A stretch of DNA of 64,000 bases. Source: Pycnococcus provasolii (Eukaryota > Chlorophyta > Pseudoscourfieldiophyceae > Pseudoscourfieldiales). The translations under genes and the position numbers were made by a program. Below, piece by piece: positions 31,027 to 40,739 of the stretch; position 1 is the stretch's first letter, and every line of letters starts with the position of its first letter. Location: positions 434,001 to 498,000 of the forward strand of contig CP150574.1 of assembly GCA_049487715.1 (NCBI GenBank). Reading direction: 5' to 3'. The notes under the pieces were generated by a model. The model was not told the origin of the DNA. It made no database searches and was given only the letters and a program-made list of their open reading frames with translations.

Positions 31027-33822
31027 ATGGGAAACTGCATATCGGGTAACGCCAATGGCAACATTAATGCCGCTGCTAGTTCTGCGAGTTCAGGAGGGGG
31101 CAGTTCAGGTTCATTGCCGGCCGCCACACTGAAGTCGCCGCATAACACGGCCGGCTTGTCCTCCTCAGGAGCGGCCAAGCCGGCCTCGTCTTCAAATGGC
31201 GCGCTCGAGCTGCGAGGGGACCCGCTCGCCGCGGCGCCAACGCGCAACTCCGTCATCAGGGCGCCGGCGCTCAGCCAGGGGGAACTGCGCAAGCTTAAGG
31301 CGAAGCGCCTTGCCGTCGCGGCAGAAGCGCTCGCGGAGGGGACGCAAATCGCAAAGGTGGAAAAAAGTCCCGCGCAGTTCCAGCTCATCGCCAAGGCGGT
31401 GAGCGGCAACCCGCTCTTCACCAGCCTGCAGAACGAGGCACGCACCGTCATCATCATGTCCATGTTCCCGCAGGAGGTGGGTCCCGGAACGGAAATCATT
31501 CAGCAGGGCGACGCCGAGGCGGAGACGTTCTACGTGCTCGAGTCAGGATCAGCGGACGTGTTCATCAACGGGGAGAAGGTGCACACGTACGGACCGGGAA
31601 CCTGCTTCGGCGAGCTCGCGCTGCTGTACAACTCGCCGCGCGTCGCGACGGTGCAGGCAACTGCGCCGTGCAAGATGTGGGTCATGGAGCGCAAGGCGTA
31701 CTCGGTCGTGCGAACGAAGATGGCGAAGCAGCTCGACAAGGACCGCCACGAGGCGATTGACGGCTGCCAAATTTTCGCCGCACTATCCGACGACCGCAAG
31801 CAGGCGGTCACCGACGCGCTCGAGCCCGTCACGTTCGAGACTGGCGAGTACGTGTTCCACAAGGGCGACGTGGGCGACCGCTTCTACATCATCCAGTCGG
31901 GAGAAGTGTCCGTCGTCGACGACGGCAAGGAGCTCACAAGGCTCGGCCAAGGCCAGTGGTTCGGAGAGAGGGCGCTCATGGGCGACGACACGCGCGCCGC
32001 CTCCGCATTCGCGAAGAGCGACGGCGTGCGGCTCTTCTACCTCAATCGGCAGGCGTTCCAGGATCTCATCGGTCCCATCCAGGACGTCTGGCGCTGGGAG
32101 AGCCTTCGCAGCCTGCCGCTGCTCGCGTCCGTGTCCAACGACCAGATCAACGAGCTGCTCAACATGCTCGAGGGCGCGGAGGTTGGGAGGGACAAGTACA
32201 TCTTCCAGGCTGGAGAGGAGGGCGACGCGCTGTACGTCGTGGAGTCCGGCGAGCTCGTCGTCGTGGACCCAGACAAGAACATCACGCTGGCGACACTCAA
32301 GAAGGGGTCATGTTTCGGCGAGCTCGCGTTGCTGAAGAACGACGTGCGCTCCGCATCGGTCGTCACCATCTCCGACGTGAAGCTCCTTCGCATCACACGT
32401 GCATCGTTCGAGACGGCTCTCGGCGGCACGCTCGAGGCGCTCACGCACGCGTGGAAGGTGCAGCTCTTGCAGAGCGTGTCGATTCTGCAGAATGTTAATG
32501 CGCAGAAGCTCGATGAGGTTGCTTCGCTGCTCGACTCGAAGAGCTACGGCGCGGGAACGAACATCGTCACCAAGGGTGAGGCGGGCGACACGTTCTACAT
32601 CGTGCAGAGCGGAATCCTCTCCGTGCTTGGCGATGACGGCAGCGAGGAGGCGACTCTCACGTCTGGGCAGTTCTTCGGCGAGCTTGCTCTGCTCAACAAC
32701 GACGTGCGCAGAAAGACGGTGCAGGCCAAAATGGCTGCGCAGCTGCTCTGCCTGCCGCGCTCGGCGTTCGAGCGCGTCGTCGGCTCCCTGCAGGCAATGC
32801 TCGACGAGCATGCTAAGCTGTACGGCGGCGGCACTGGCCCTGGCAAGCTGGCAATTTCCAGTCCCAAGGATCTGAAGACGCTTGCGGTGCTTGGCATCGG
32901 CGCATTTGGCAAGGTGCTCCTCTGCAAGTCGGGCGCGCCCGGTGCGCCTCCTGTCATGGCGCTCAAGATCTTGAAGAAGGCGCAGATATTGCAGACGGGA
33001 CTGCAGAAGCACGTCATGCGCGAGCGCGACGTTATGATGCAGTGCGACACTCCCTTCATGGTGAATCTCCTCCAAACGTTCAAGGACAAGGAACACCTGT
33101 ACATGCTACTTGAGGCGGTTATGGGCGGAGAGCTGTTCACGTACCTCAGTGGAAAGAATGGTGTGCCAGAGAAGCAGAGCCGCTTCTACACGGCTTGCGT
33201 CGTGCTTGCCTTCGAGTACCTGAATACACGCAACTACATCTACCGAGACCTCAAGCCTGAGAACTTGCTCATTGATACCGACGGTTACGTGAAGGTGGCG
33301 GACTTTGGATTCGCCAAGAAGCTCGATCGTGGAAAGACATACACAATGTGTGGCACTCCGGACTACCTTGCACCGGAGCTCGTGCAGCAGAGTGGTCACG
33401 GCAAGGCGGTGGACTGGTGGGCGCTCGGAGTGCTGATCTTTGAGATGACCGCAGGATTCCCACCGTTCGCTGGATCAGATCAGATTGAGCAAATGTCCGC
33501 AATCCTCGCGGTCAGGTACACCGTCCCGCAGCAGTTCTCTAAGGAAGTTCGCGACATCATCAAGAAGCTGCTTGTCGCGAACGCCGCGAAGCGCCTTGGC
33601 ACGCTGAAGGGTGGTCCGAGTGACGTGAAGAAGCATCCGTGGTTCAAGGCTCTCGACTGGGAGGCTCTGAAATCGAAGGGTCTGCGAGCTCCTTATGTTC
33701 CCAAACTCAAGTCCATCGAGGACACGAGCTGCTTCGACGATTACGACATCAACGAGGAGCACCCTGGAGAATCATTTAAGCCAGGCCGCAAGCTTAGCAA
33801 CGGCGTTTTCGATAGCTTTTAA
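31027..33822 (+). CDS. Cyclic-nucleotide (cGMP)-dependent protein kinase with four CNB domains
   Basis: 931 residues. N-terminal MGNC fits N-myristoylation at Gly2 and palmitoylation at Cys4, so membrane attachment is likely. Four cyclic-nucleotide-binding domains (about 125-240, 253-360, 368-480, 487-600) have phosphate cassettes FGELALLYNSPRVATV, FGERALMGDDTRAASA, FGELALLKNDVRSASV and FGELALLNNDVRRKTV. The AGC kinase domain (about 616-875) has GIGAFGKV, the ATP Lys in MALKILKK, YRDLKPEN, DFGFAKK and CGTPDYLAPE. All catalytic residues are present, and the AGC tail ends in FDSF. The fourth cassette (RRKT instead of R-S/T-A) may not bind nucleotide. This four-CNB layout is the protist PKG form (apicomplexans, ciliates, algae). 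Single exon. Confidence 0.92.
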   Translation: MGNCISGNANGNINAAASSASSGGGSSGSLPAATLKSPHNTAGLSSSGAAKPASSSNGALELRGDPLAAAPTRNSVIRAPALSQGELRKLKAKRLAVAAEALAEGTQIAKVEKSPAQFQLIAKAVSGNPLFTSLQNEARTVIIMSMFPQEVGPGTEIIQQGDAEAETFYVLESGSADVFINGEKVHTYGPGTCFGELALLYNSPRVATVQATAPCKMWVMERKAYSVVRTKMAKQLDKDRHEAIDGCQIFAALSDDRKQAVTDALEPVTFETGEYVFHKGDVGDRFYIIQSGEVSVVDDGKELTRLGQGQWFGERALMGDDTRAASAFAKSDGVRLFYLNRQAFQDLIGPIQDVWRWESLRSLPLLASVSNDQINELLNMLEGAEVGRDKYIFQAGEEGDALYVVESGELVVVDPDKNITLATLKKGSCFGELALLKNDVRSASVVTISDVKLLRITRASFETALGGTLEALTHAWKVQLLQSVSILQNVNAQKLDEVASLLDSKSYGAGTNIVTKGEAGDTFYIVQSGILSVLGDDGSEEATLTSGQFFGELALLNNDVRRKTVQAKMAAQLLCLPRSAFERVVGSLQAMLDEHAKLYGGGTGPGKLAISSPKDLKTLAVLGIGAFGKVLLCKSGAPGAPPVMALKILKKAQILQTGLQKHVMRERDVMMQCDTPFMVNLLQTFKDKEHLYMLLEAVMGGELFTYLSGKNGVPEKQSRFYTACVVLAFEYLNTRNYIYRDLKPENLLIDTDGYVKVADFGFAKKLDRGKTYTMCGTPDYLAPELVQQSGHGKAVDWWALGVLIFEMTAGFPPFAGSDQIEQMSAILAVRYTVPQQFSKEVRDIIKKLLVANAAKRLGTLKGGPSDVKKHPWFKALDWEALKSKGLRAPYVPKLKSIEDTSCFDDYDINEEHPGESFKPGRKLSNGVFDSF

Positions 33823-33976
33823 GGGGATTGATGAAGGGCTTAGATGATGATTGGCTGTGTTACGTTGATGGAATTTGAAATTATTTACACCAATTTACAA
33901 ATCACACACGCGCGGCAAGCACAAAGCACACCCTGATACGGTTGTGCTTTAGTGGAGGAAAGGAAAGAGATTGCTG
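33823..33976. other. Convergent intergenic gap
   Basis: 154 bp between the stops of the convergent kinase and EF-hand genes; nothing else recognised. Confidence 0.4.
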
Positions 33977-36900
33977 TCAAAGAGACATGATGCCATATTT
34001 AAGAACAACATCAGCGAATGTCGCGGGTGACAGCGAGTTCCCTTCACCGATACCCTGCAGGAACATGTTGATGACACGGCGATCGTCCGTGGTAGGCTCA
34101 ACCTTACGCACAAGACTCCTAAATTCGTCAAAATCCAGCTGCCCGTCACCGTCCGAGTCAGCTTCCTTGAACGAAAGCTTTAGACGCTCTTTGAAACGCA
34201 CCTGCTCCTCCTCCCAGATTGACAAGAGAAGGCCAAGAGCACGGGTGCGCTGCACGCCGGGAACGACCTTGCCCTTCACGTCGATGAGTCCATCAACCTG
34301 ATATCTCTCCAGCGCCTGGAGAAGCTTGTACGAGCTCGACGCTGGAGCTGACGCCAACTGCGTTGCTACAGCCTCCTGCGTGCGGAGAATGTGTACCCAC
34401 GCGACTTCCGCCGCCTGCGGAGATGGCTTCGCTTCCGCAACTTGAGGAGTGCACTGCGGTGGGACGGTTGTTCCCGCCATTTTTTCACTGTCAAAGAGCT
34501 CTTCGCAACGCACCCAGAACGTGAGTATGGACACCGGCAGCGCGTCGTCGCAGCATGCATTGTACAGAAGCCAGCATGCAGCCCCGTCATCATCCTGGAA
34601 TTGGCCCTCCGCATCCCGAACCGCGCCAACTTTTGCTGAGCAAAGGGTGTCGGCGCACTTCGACTCCGCGGCGGTCGCGTGGGGTGTTCCCGATGAGCAG
34701 GCACGCAGCAGACCGCTTGTGGAGTCGTACGGCGGCAGCAGAGGCATGCCTGGCTTGCGATCGCTTTCCGCTCGCAGGTAATTCTGGTAGTCACGAAGCA
34801 GCATCGCGAGATGGTCACGTACGAACGATGTGGATCGAAGCTTCGGCGAGTAGTCGGCTCCTATGTTCGGCAAAAGCGCTGCAACGCGCGGCGGTATCGA
34901 GTACTGATGCATCACGCTTTTTGACATTTGTCCCACCGCACGTGCACGAGGGCTGCCCGTTTCCTTGTTGCCGCCACCACGTTTTCCCTTCGCCGACCCA
35001 GCTCCTCCCTTTCCCTTCTTGCGCGGCATCGAAGCTCCTGCCCATGGTCCACCCCCATCAAGGTTCTCAGCCACGGCAGAGAAGGTAGACTCGCTCATAG
35101 TTTGAACTTCCTTGTGGATGGTGGGCCTTCGACCACTCGACATCATTCTGTGGCTATCCCCGGAATTGGCATTGGCACGCACCATCTTTCCCACCTTGCC
35201 ATCGGATAGCTCAAGGATATCAGATCGCAGATCTTGCACGTTTGCCATGATTTCGTCGCGCACGCGGAACATCTCCGAGAAGGCTGAAGTTTGATTGTGC
35301 AGAGCTCCGCGCATCTCAGTCTGCATGATGTTCATTTCCCGCTTGAAGTCCTTCTCATTCCGGCGCATCATGTCGCGCTCGTACGTCATAAGCTGTCCCT
35401 CCATGAGCGCCTTGGCGCGCATCACCTCCGCCTTGATATACCCGCTCGCTCCTCGCTTGATTTGCTCCTTGGCTTCGTTAAGCTCAAGCTTGGTCTGCTC
35501 TAGTTCCTCCTCGAGCTCGCTCGCGCGCGTAGATGCCTCGTGCTCATCTCGCCTCGCATCACCAAGCTCCTTCTCTGCATCTCGGCGAATACGCTCGGAG
35601 TGCTCGCGCATTGCCGAGGCGTCGTCAATGACGTGTGCAAGCCTCGCCACGCATCCTAGTGCCTCGCGTGCAATGGTGGACATTCGCCCCATCACGCGCG
35701 TCGTTACCTGTCCTCGCTCGGCACAGGTCACGCTCACCTGTCGAGATAGCTCGAGTGCACATTGCTCGAGCATTGCCAATTCCTCAAAAACGCCGTCGAT
35801 GCGAGACTCGGCACCTTGCCACGCCCCATAGACAGCCTGAAAGCGCTCCGCCGCAGCAGCTTGCATCGCACGAAAACGATCCATCTCGCTCGTGCCCGGC
35901 GTTTCCACCGGCGAGGCATCTGGCGCATGCGCGTCGCGGCAAGCGCTAGCGGCGTCCCACATACGCGAGTCAGCAATCTCCCGAGGTGCATTCAGCCTTT
36001 CGTTTTGCTGCTTTAGGCTGTGCAGCAGAGCCACGGCATCGAATCGCGTCGCGGGCGTGCGGTCTTCCACTTCTTCTGTTGTTGGCCGCATCTGCTTCGA
36101 CGGCGAGAATACGCGTTTATTTGCCTTTGTCAGCCTTGCCACTGCACCCAGCTCGTTCACGGGTGTCGCGCCGTCGGCGATCGATGAGGCATCACGAGCC
36201 ACCGAGAGCACGGCACGCACACGCGCGAGAGCTGCGCGTTCTTCCGCAGTCAGAGGATCGCCGTCATGTGGCATTGGCGGTGGCGGTGCCGTGCTTGGTC
36301 GCGGCGGGTGCTGCTCGTCGAGTGGCGAGCGCCGTGCGCTGTACAGGTTGCGTGCTGCGTTGGCCGCCGTGCCACGAGGCATATTGGCATCCGCGACGGC
36401 GGCGGCTGTGAAGTCGACGACGAATGACTCGAACGGAACGTGTGGTCGTCCCTCCGATGGCAGCGGCACAGTGTCGAAAGTCGTATGTGCGTTGTGGTGT
36501 CGCTGTTCCAATATGCCATGAGGAGGTGGCATGCGCCGCGAAACATTTGTGCTTAAGGTTGCTGTGGTTGGCGTTTGTGCTTGCTTTTGCGGCGACCAGA
36601 AAGCGTTGGCGTCGTCGTCGTCGATGCTGTCTTCGTCGTCGTTTGCGTTGGCGTTTGCGTTGGCGATGACGTTCCTCTTCTCGTACAGTCTTCTTGGGAT
36701 TCCTTCTCCTGAGCTGCTTGGCCTTCGTGTGCGCACGCCGTATCCCTGCGCACGTATCTCACGTGGCATGCGCAGGCTGGGCATGTGCTGCTTTTGTTGC
36801 GCGTTCGCCTTTTCCAGACTGGCCGAGGCGTCTTTTGACGTGCGTGCCCACGCCGTTCCTGGTCGCCACGGCATTTTTTGCGACGCTAATCTTTGTTGCT

Positions 36901-37114
36901 GTGATGTCGTCGTCTGTGACTTAACTTGCGTCTGCGTCTGTCCTGTCGGCGGCAGCGCCTTCACCCCCGCCTGTTCGTAGTCGTCGACTCGCGTGGGTAT
37001 AGCAATGCGCAGAACGGATCCTTTCATGGGAACGGCGGGAACGTGCGGCTTCCCGTAGGAGCTGCTTTTGGTAGCACTATTGTTGTTGTCGTTGTTCATA
37101 CTATACCGTGGCAT
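33977..37114 (-). CDS. Large coiled-coil protein with C-terminal EF-hand
   Basis: 1045 residues from ATG 37114 (MPRYSMNNDNN). The frame extends upstream through a GATGC repeat but that part is judged a leader. The N-terminal third is disordered and Arg/Pro/Ser-rich, with VRTRRPSSSGEGIPRR and RPSTAPPPP. The middle (about residues 470-700) is a long coiled coil (RASELEEELEQTKLELNEAK). A basic GKGGAGSAKGKRGGGNKETG stretch follows, and the end carries one clear EF-hand (DSDGDGQLDFDEF, about 1000) plus a degenerate second hand. Calcium binding is likely. RPSTAP-like motifs, coiled coil and EF-hand recall axonemal or centriolar proteins, but no specific family is recognised. Confidence 0.7.
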   Translation of the reverse strand: MPRYSMNNDNNNSATKSSSYGKPHVPAVPMKGSVLRIAIPTRVDDYEQAGVKALPPTGQTQTQVKSQTTTSQQQRLASQKMPWRPGTAWARTSKDASASLEKANAQQKQHMPSLRMPREIRAQGYGVRTRRPSSSGEGIPRRLYEKRNVIANANANANDDEDSIDDDDANAFWSPQKQAQTPTTATLSTNVSRRMPPPHGILEQRHHNAHTTFDTVPLPSEGRPHVPFESFVVDFTAAAVADANMPRGTAANAARNLYSARRSPLDEQHPPRPSTAPPPPMPHDGDPLTAEERAALARVRAVLSVARDASSIADGATPVNELGAVARLTKANKRVFSPSKQMRPTTEEVEDRTPATRFDAVALLHSLKQQNERLNAPREIADSRMWDAASACRDAHAPDASPVETPGTSEMDRFRAMQAAAAERFQAVYGAWQGAESRIDGVFEELAMLEQCALELSRQVSVTCAERGQVTTRVMGRMSTIAREALGCVARLAHVIDDASAMREHSERIRRDAEKELGDARRDEHEASTRASELEEELEQTKLELNEAKEQIKRGASGYIKAEVMRAKALMEGQLMTYERDMMRRNEKDFKREMNIMQTEMRGALHNQTSAFSEMFRVRDEIMANVQDLRSDILELSDGKVGKMVRANANSGDSHRMMSSGRRPTIHKEVQTMSESTFSAVAENLDGGGPWAGASMPRKKGKGGAGSAKGKRGGGNKETGSPRARAVGQMSKSVMHQYSIPPRVAALLPNIGADYSPKLRSTSFVRDHLAMLLRDYQNYLRAESDRKPGMPLLPPYDSTSGLLRACSSGTPHATAAESKCADTLCSAKVGAVRDAEGQFQDDDGAACWLLYNACCDDALPVSILTFWVRCEELFDSEKMAGTTVPPQCTPQVAEAKPSPQAAEVAWVHILRTQEAVATQLASAPASSSYKLLQALERYQVDGLIDVKGKVVPGVQRTRALGLLLSIWEEEQVRFKERLKLSFKEADSDGDGQLDFDEFRSLVRKVEPTTDDRRVINMFLQGIGEGNSLSPATFADVVLKYGIMSL

Positions 37115-37235
37115 TCTATTATTATGATTCAGTGCACTGACGTACACGAGCAAAGAGCTGAAAAGAGCGAGAGACAAACGAGACCTTAAGTGGTGGTGAC
37201 ACTCGGTGGTGACGCTGACACTGATGCTGACGCTG

Positions 37236-37276
37236 ATGCGATGCGATGCGATGCGATGCGATGCGATGCGATGCGA
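37236..37276. repeat. GATGC pentanucleotide microsatellite
   Basis: About eight perfect copies of GATGC in the 5' flank or leader of the EF-hand gene. Confidence 0.85.
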
Positions 37277-37439
37277 TGGCGAGAATGATGAAGACTGGCG
37301 TTGACGTGACCTGTCCAGTTGTCTGTCACCTTTTGTCGCGTTCGTTGTCGCGCAGTCCGAACTCCGAAGTCGTTTCCAATCATAAAACAACCTACAGCAA
37401 GGTGATCATTGATGCGGTGCCTGTCGTCCATCGCGCCGA

Positions 37440-37740
37440 TCACCGGCGCCGATCACCGCGGAATGGAACTGGAACTGGAACCTGATGTAATGGCCTTGCC
37501 GATCTTCTTCTCGATCTTCTCGATCGCTCGCCTTGACGTCTGCACCAACATTCTTTGACTCTTGTTGACACTGCTTTGCGTCGTTGATTTGGTGGTATGA
37601 GCCACCGCTTCACAGTGTTTTCGCTAACGCCATAGGCGTGCGCCATGGGCCATGGACGCGTTCGACACCCCAAGCCTCACCATCTCCTCAAGGTCGTCCA
37701 GTCGCGCGGCGGGATAGCAAGGGTCATGACGGTGACGGGT
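37440..37740 (-). pseudogene. Frameshifted helix-turn-helix (transposase-like) remnant
   Basis: On the minus strand one frame reads ARLDDLEEMVRLGVSNASMA and then stops. The next frame, overlapping it, reads MAHAYGVSENTVKRWL and then a basic tail (RRKAVSTRVKECW). The second part is a typical recognition helix (YGVSENTVKRW), and the first looks like the preceding helices. The frame slips at a repeated CATGGC/CCATGG. This suggests a broken transposase or resolvase-like HTH. It lies between two genes with no TIRs recognised. Confidence 0.4.
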
Positions 37741-37805
37741 GACTTATAACGAAGGGAAAGTGTTCAGTTTGTTTTGCTGTACACAAATAAATGTGAAATT
37801 GTGAA

Positions 37806-37863
37806 ATGTGAATGGACGACGAAGAAGTAAACTTTTATCACATGTATCACTGAATGAGCAACC
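37806..37863 (-). repeat. Dispersed 3'-flank repeat, copy D
   Basis: Read on the minus strand it begins GCTCATTCAGTGATACATGT and ends TCGTCGTCCATTCACA, the same blocks as copy A. It lies 85 bases past the minus-strand stop at 37948, same orientation. Confidence 0.6.
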
Positions 37864-37947
37864 TTAGGTCTTCGTCTTCATCGTCGTCGCCACTGCTTGC
37901 ATACTCGTCCGCACGCACCGAGGTTACTATCTTTATGGTCATCATTA

Positions 37948-38334
37948 TTATTCTTCGCCGTGGGGCCGTGGGGGCTGCTGATGCAACGCCAAAAGAAAAA
38001 AGGACGGGCTTGCGAAGCCATAGAGCCGTCCTTTGCTGCGATTGGCAATCTGCAATACAGCCTCATTTTCGTCGCCGTATTGACGTGGATTAGATGGACC
38101 GTACACGGCAAGCACGATTCCGGTGAAGATGTGCGCGTCATCCAATTCACTCAAGTACTCATCTGGTTCAATAGGATTCTCGTAGCGCGTATTGATGTGC
38201 AGGTGCGGTTCAACGATGGTTTGCGTGCACCCGTGCGGAATCATCATGCTCAGATTAGTTTCTGCTGCTTGTGCGGTGGAGATCGACGAGCTCAGGATCA
38301 TCAAGGCAGGAAGACGCCATTGTTGGAGGGTCAT
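37948..38334 (-). CDS. Small putative secreted protein, downstream ORF of an ATGA-overlapping pair
   Basis: 128 residues. MTLQQWRLPALMILSSSI then STAQAAETN reads as a signal peptide with a cleavage site. The mature part has a short TQTIVEPHLHINTRYENPIE motif and ends in Pro/His. Its ATG overlaps the stop of the upstream ORF as ATGA (38331-38334). It is followed 85 bases later by a 3'-flank repeat, which here accompanies real gene ends. Not recognised. The alternative is a frameshifted continuation of the upstream ORF. Confidence 0.45.
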   Translation of the reverse strand: MTLQQWRLPALMILSSSISTAQAAETNLSMMIPHGCTQTIVEPHLHINTRYENPIEPDEYLSELDDAHIFTGIVLAVYGPSNPRQYGDENEAVLQIANRSKGRLYGFASPSFFLLALHQQPPRPHGEE

Positions 38335-38621
38335 CCTGAATGGCCTTCCTTACCTTTGCTGCTTTCAGCGAATTGCTTCTTCAGCAGCTGGGTCTCTGCC
38401 TCACGGCGAGAATCCCTTTCTCGCAACAACTCAAGTTCGAGATCCTTGTTGCGATTAGACAAATCGGCTACGTCTTTCGTGTGCCGAACAGTCAGCTCTG
38501 CAATTTGTCGCTGCAGCTCCTCCAGAGTCAGCGCAGCAGGCACAGCAATTGGTTCAGTGGGAGGGTCCCCTTGGACTTCCTCCACTGCGGATACTTCGGT
38601 ATCCGAGTCAGCTGCAGACAT
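38331..38621 (-). CDS. Small acidic coiled-coil protein, upstream ORF of an ATGA-overlapping pair
   Basis: 96 residues from ATG 38621. An acidic, Pro-containing N-terminus (MSAADSDTEVSAVEEVQGDP) precedes a well-formed coiled coil (LTLEELQRQIAELTVRHTKD, then LELELLRERDSRREAETQLL). The stop overlaps the next start by four bases. No family recognised; such a short acidic coiled coil could be a retroelement ORF1-like protein, an adaptor, or the first cistron of a dicistronic locus. Confidence 0.45.
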   Translation of the reverse strand: MSAADSDTEVSAVEEVQGDPPTEPIAVPAALTLEELQRQIAELTVRHTKDVADLSNRNKDLELELLRERDSRREAETQLLKKQFAESSKGKEGHSG

Positions 38622-39200
38622 ATGTCACGTCAGCTGCTTCTCTGTCAGCACAGAGGATTAATGACCTACTCAAGGTAGTGTGCGTCCCAACCGTACGAAT
38701 TAATTCGTCGGAGGCTTCGTGTGCGTTAGCTCACGAAAGCCGGAATGGCGTTGCCTGTAGGGGGCATCCCTGCGGTAGCGGCCTGCCGGTAATGCTGTGA
38801 GCTGGATCAACGGTGGGTCCCAGCCGAGGGGCTGTAGGCCACCGAGCCCAGCTAGCAAGGTTCATCCTGCTCTCTGGACAACCAACTTTACTCCGAAATA
38901 TCCAATACTGTAATAAGGGGTTTCCCGTTCGGGACCCTTTTTTAAAAAAAATTAGCATTAGCAGGGTCCCGAAGGAAATTCCCCTTATTATATAATACTC
39001 TAGGGAGGGTTTTTCGGTTTTTCCCCCTTTTAGCCAGGGGTTTTTCCCTCTATGTATTTATTGTCAACAACGAAACATTTCCTCTTGAAACGGCCCCACG
39101 CACGCACCTGCCTCAAGCACCCCTCAGCTCGAATTCAATTCTCCATTCTTCCTCCGAGATTGCAGAACAACAACAACACTCGTCATTCTGCTGTAATTCA
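38622..39200. other. Intergenic containing a fold-back element
   Basis: No gene seen. Contains the inverted repeat at 38911-38990 and short poly(A)/poly(T) runs. The 3' part leads to the Ala-repeat gene start at 39201. Confidence 0.45.
38911..38990. repeat. Imperfect inverted repeat (fold-back/MITE-like)
   Basis: Arms 38911-38938 (TAATAAGGGGTTTCCC...) and 38963-38990 (...TTCCCCTTATTA) are complementary over about 28 bp with a few mismatches. A 24-bp A/T-rich loop separates them. No target-site duplication was certain. Confidence 0.65.
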
Positions 39201-40739
39201 ATGTCTGCGCCAATGGAGAGGAAGGTAGTGGAAGATGAGCTGCACGAAGACTTTCGCGACGACTTCGCGGTGGATGCTGCAAAGGCAGCGGCGGATATAG
39301 ATACGAACGGCGGTGGCGGTGCACAGCAGCAGCAAATACAACAGCCAATCAAGCCCTCAAACATCCCGATCTTTCAACCTGTTCTGCCGCATACCACGGC
39401 GTGGACGCGTGCGGGACAGCCCGACGAAATGAAAGTGCCGCACGCAGTTGGCGGAGTTGACGAGTGCACGCTACCTGGTCACGCGCTCGAACAGCTGAAG
39501 CCACATGAGGCGAAGGCGGAAGAGGAGGTGGCTGCCGAAGCGAAGAAGGCGGAGGAAGCCGAGGCGGCGCGTATCGCGGCGGAACAGGCGGCGGCTGCCG
39601 AGGCGGAGCGTATCGCGGCGGAACAGGCGGCGGCTGCTGAGGCTGAGCGTATCGCGGCGGAACAGGCGGCGGCTGCTGAGGCGGCGCGTATCGAGGCTGA
39701 GCGTATCGCGGCGGAACAGGCGGCGGCTGCCGAGGCGGAGCGTATCGCGGCGGAACAGGCGGCGGCTGCCGAGGCGACGCGTATCGAGACTGAGCGTATC
39801 GCGGCGGAACAGGCGGCGGCTGCCGAGGCGGAGCGTATCGCGGCGGAACAGGCGGCGGCTGCCGAAGCGGAGCGTATCGCGGCGGAACAGGCGGCGGCTG
39901 CCGAAGCGGCGCGTATCGCGGCGGAACAGGCGGCGGCTGCCGAGGCGGAGCGTATCGCGGCGGAACAGGCGGCGGCTGCTGAGGCGGAGCGTATCGCGGC
40001 GGAACAGGCGGCGGCTGCCGAGGCGGCGCGTATCGAGGCTGAGCGTATCGCGGCGGAACAAGCGGCGGCTGCCGAGGCGGAGCGTATCGCGGCGGAACAG
40101 GCGGCGGCTGCCGAGGCGGCGCGTATCGAGGCTGAGCGTATCGCGGCGGAACAGGCGGCGGCTGCCGAGGCGGAGCGTATCGCGGCGGAACAGGCGGCGG
40201 CTGCCGAGGCGGCGCGTATCGAGGCTGAGCGTATCGCGGCGGAACAGGCGGCGGCTGCCGAGGCGGAGCGTATCGCGGCGAAACAGGCGGCGGCTGCCGA
40301 GGCTGAGCGTATCGCGGCGGAGCAGGCGGCGGCTGCTGAGGCGGCGCGTATCGAGGCTGAGCGTATCGCGGCGGAACAGGCGGCGGCTGCCGAGGCGGCG
40401 CGTATCGCGGCGGAACAGGCGGCGGCTGCCGAAGCGAAGAAGAAGGCGGAGGACGATAAAAAAGCCGACGCGGCAGTAGTTGTCACGCCAGCAGCCGCAG
40501 GTACTACTGAAGAGCCGGTGGAAGAAGAGGAGCTGCCAGTCGCCGGCGATTGGCCGTCTTCTCCAAAGACAGCTCCGGCTGCAGCTGCAGCCGCAGCTGC
40601 ACTAATGGTTGATGACGCCAAGGAACAAAAGAAGAAGGCGGATCGGGGATCGACTGGCACACGCCAGAAGCGTAAGCGTGAGCCATCTGATCCTGAAACG
40701 ATGCGCGTAACGCGATCACGCGCACGCAAAAGTACGTGA
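39201..40739 (+). CDS. Ala/Glu/Arg helical-repeat protein encoded by a 39-bp minisatellite
   Basis: 512 residues. The N-terminus (about 1-105) is unique and acidic with a QQQQIQQ stretch. Residues about 115-415 consist of around 20 repeats of the 13-residue unit [13 protein letters not shown] (39 bp), with occasional four-residue extensions (RIEA). Such an A/E/R pattern forms a continuous amphipathic or single alpha helix. The C-terminus is acidic ([10 protein letters not shown]), then Ala-rich, and ends in a nuclear-localisation-like basic tail (KRKREPSDP, then TRSRARKST). Possibly a nuclear or chromatin-associated rod; TolA-like composition is convergent. Long frames on both other readings arise from the repeat. 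Confidence 0.68.
   Translation: MSAPMERKVVEDELHEDFRDDFAVDAAKAAADIDTNGGGGAQQQQIQQPIKPSNIPIFQPVLPHTTAWTRAGQPDEMKVPHAVGGVDECTLPGHALEQLKPHEAKAEEEVAAEAKKAEEAEAARIAAEQAAAAEAERIAAEQAAAAEAERIAAEQAAAAEAARIEAERIAAEQAAAAEAERIAAEQAAAAEATRIETERIAAEQAAAAEAERIAAEQAAAAEAERIAAEQAAAAEAARIAAEQAAAAEAERIAAEQAAAAEAERIAAEQAAAAEAARIEAERIAAEQAAAAEAERIAAEQAAAAEAARIEAERIAAEQAAAAEAERIAAEQAAAAEAARIEAERIAAEQAAAAEAERIAAKQAAAAEAERIAAEQAAAAEAARIEAERIAAEQAAAAEAARIAAEQAAAAEAKKKAEDDKKADAAVVVTPAAAGTTEEPVEEEELPVAGDWPSSPKTAPAAAAAAAALMVDDAKEQKKKADRGSTGTRQKRKREPSDPETMRVTRSRARKST
39568..40440. repeat. 39-bp coding minisatellite
   Basis: Tandem units of GCGGAGCGTATCGCGGCGGA plus a 19-base remainder, about 20 copies with variable 12-bp extensions, inside the Ala-repeat gene. 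Confidence 0.85.

Noticed and set aside
39471-40729. Frames of 196, 324 and 416 residues in the 39-bp minisatellite
   Set aside because: Repeat-driven shadows (Ser/Ala or Arg/Leu runs) of the Ala/Glu gene.
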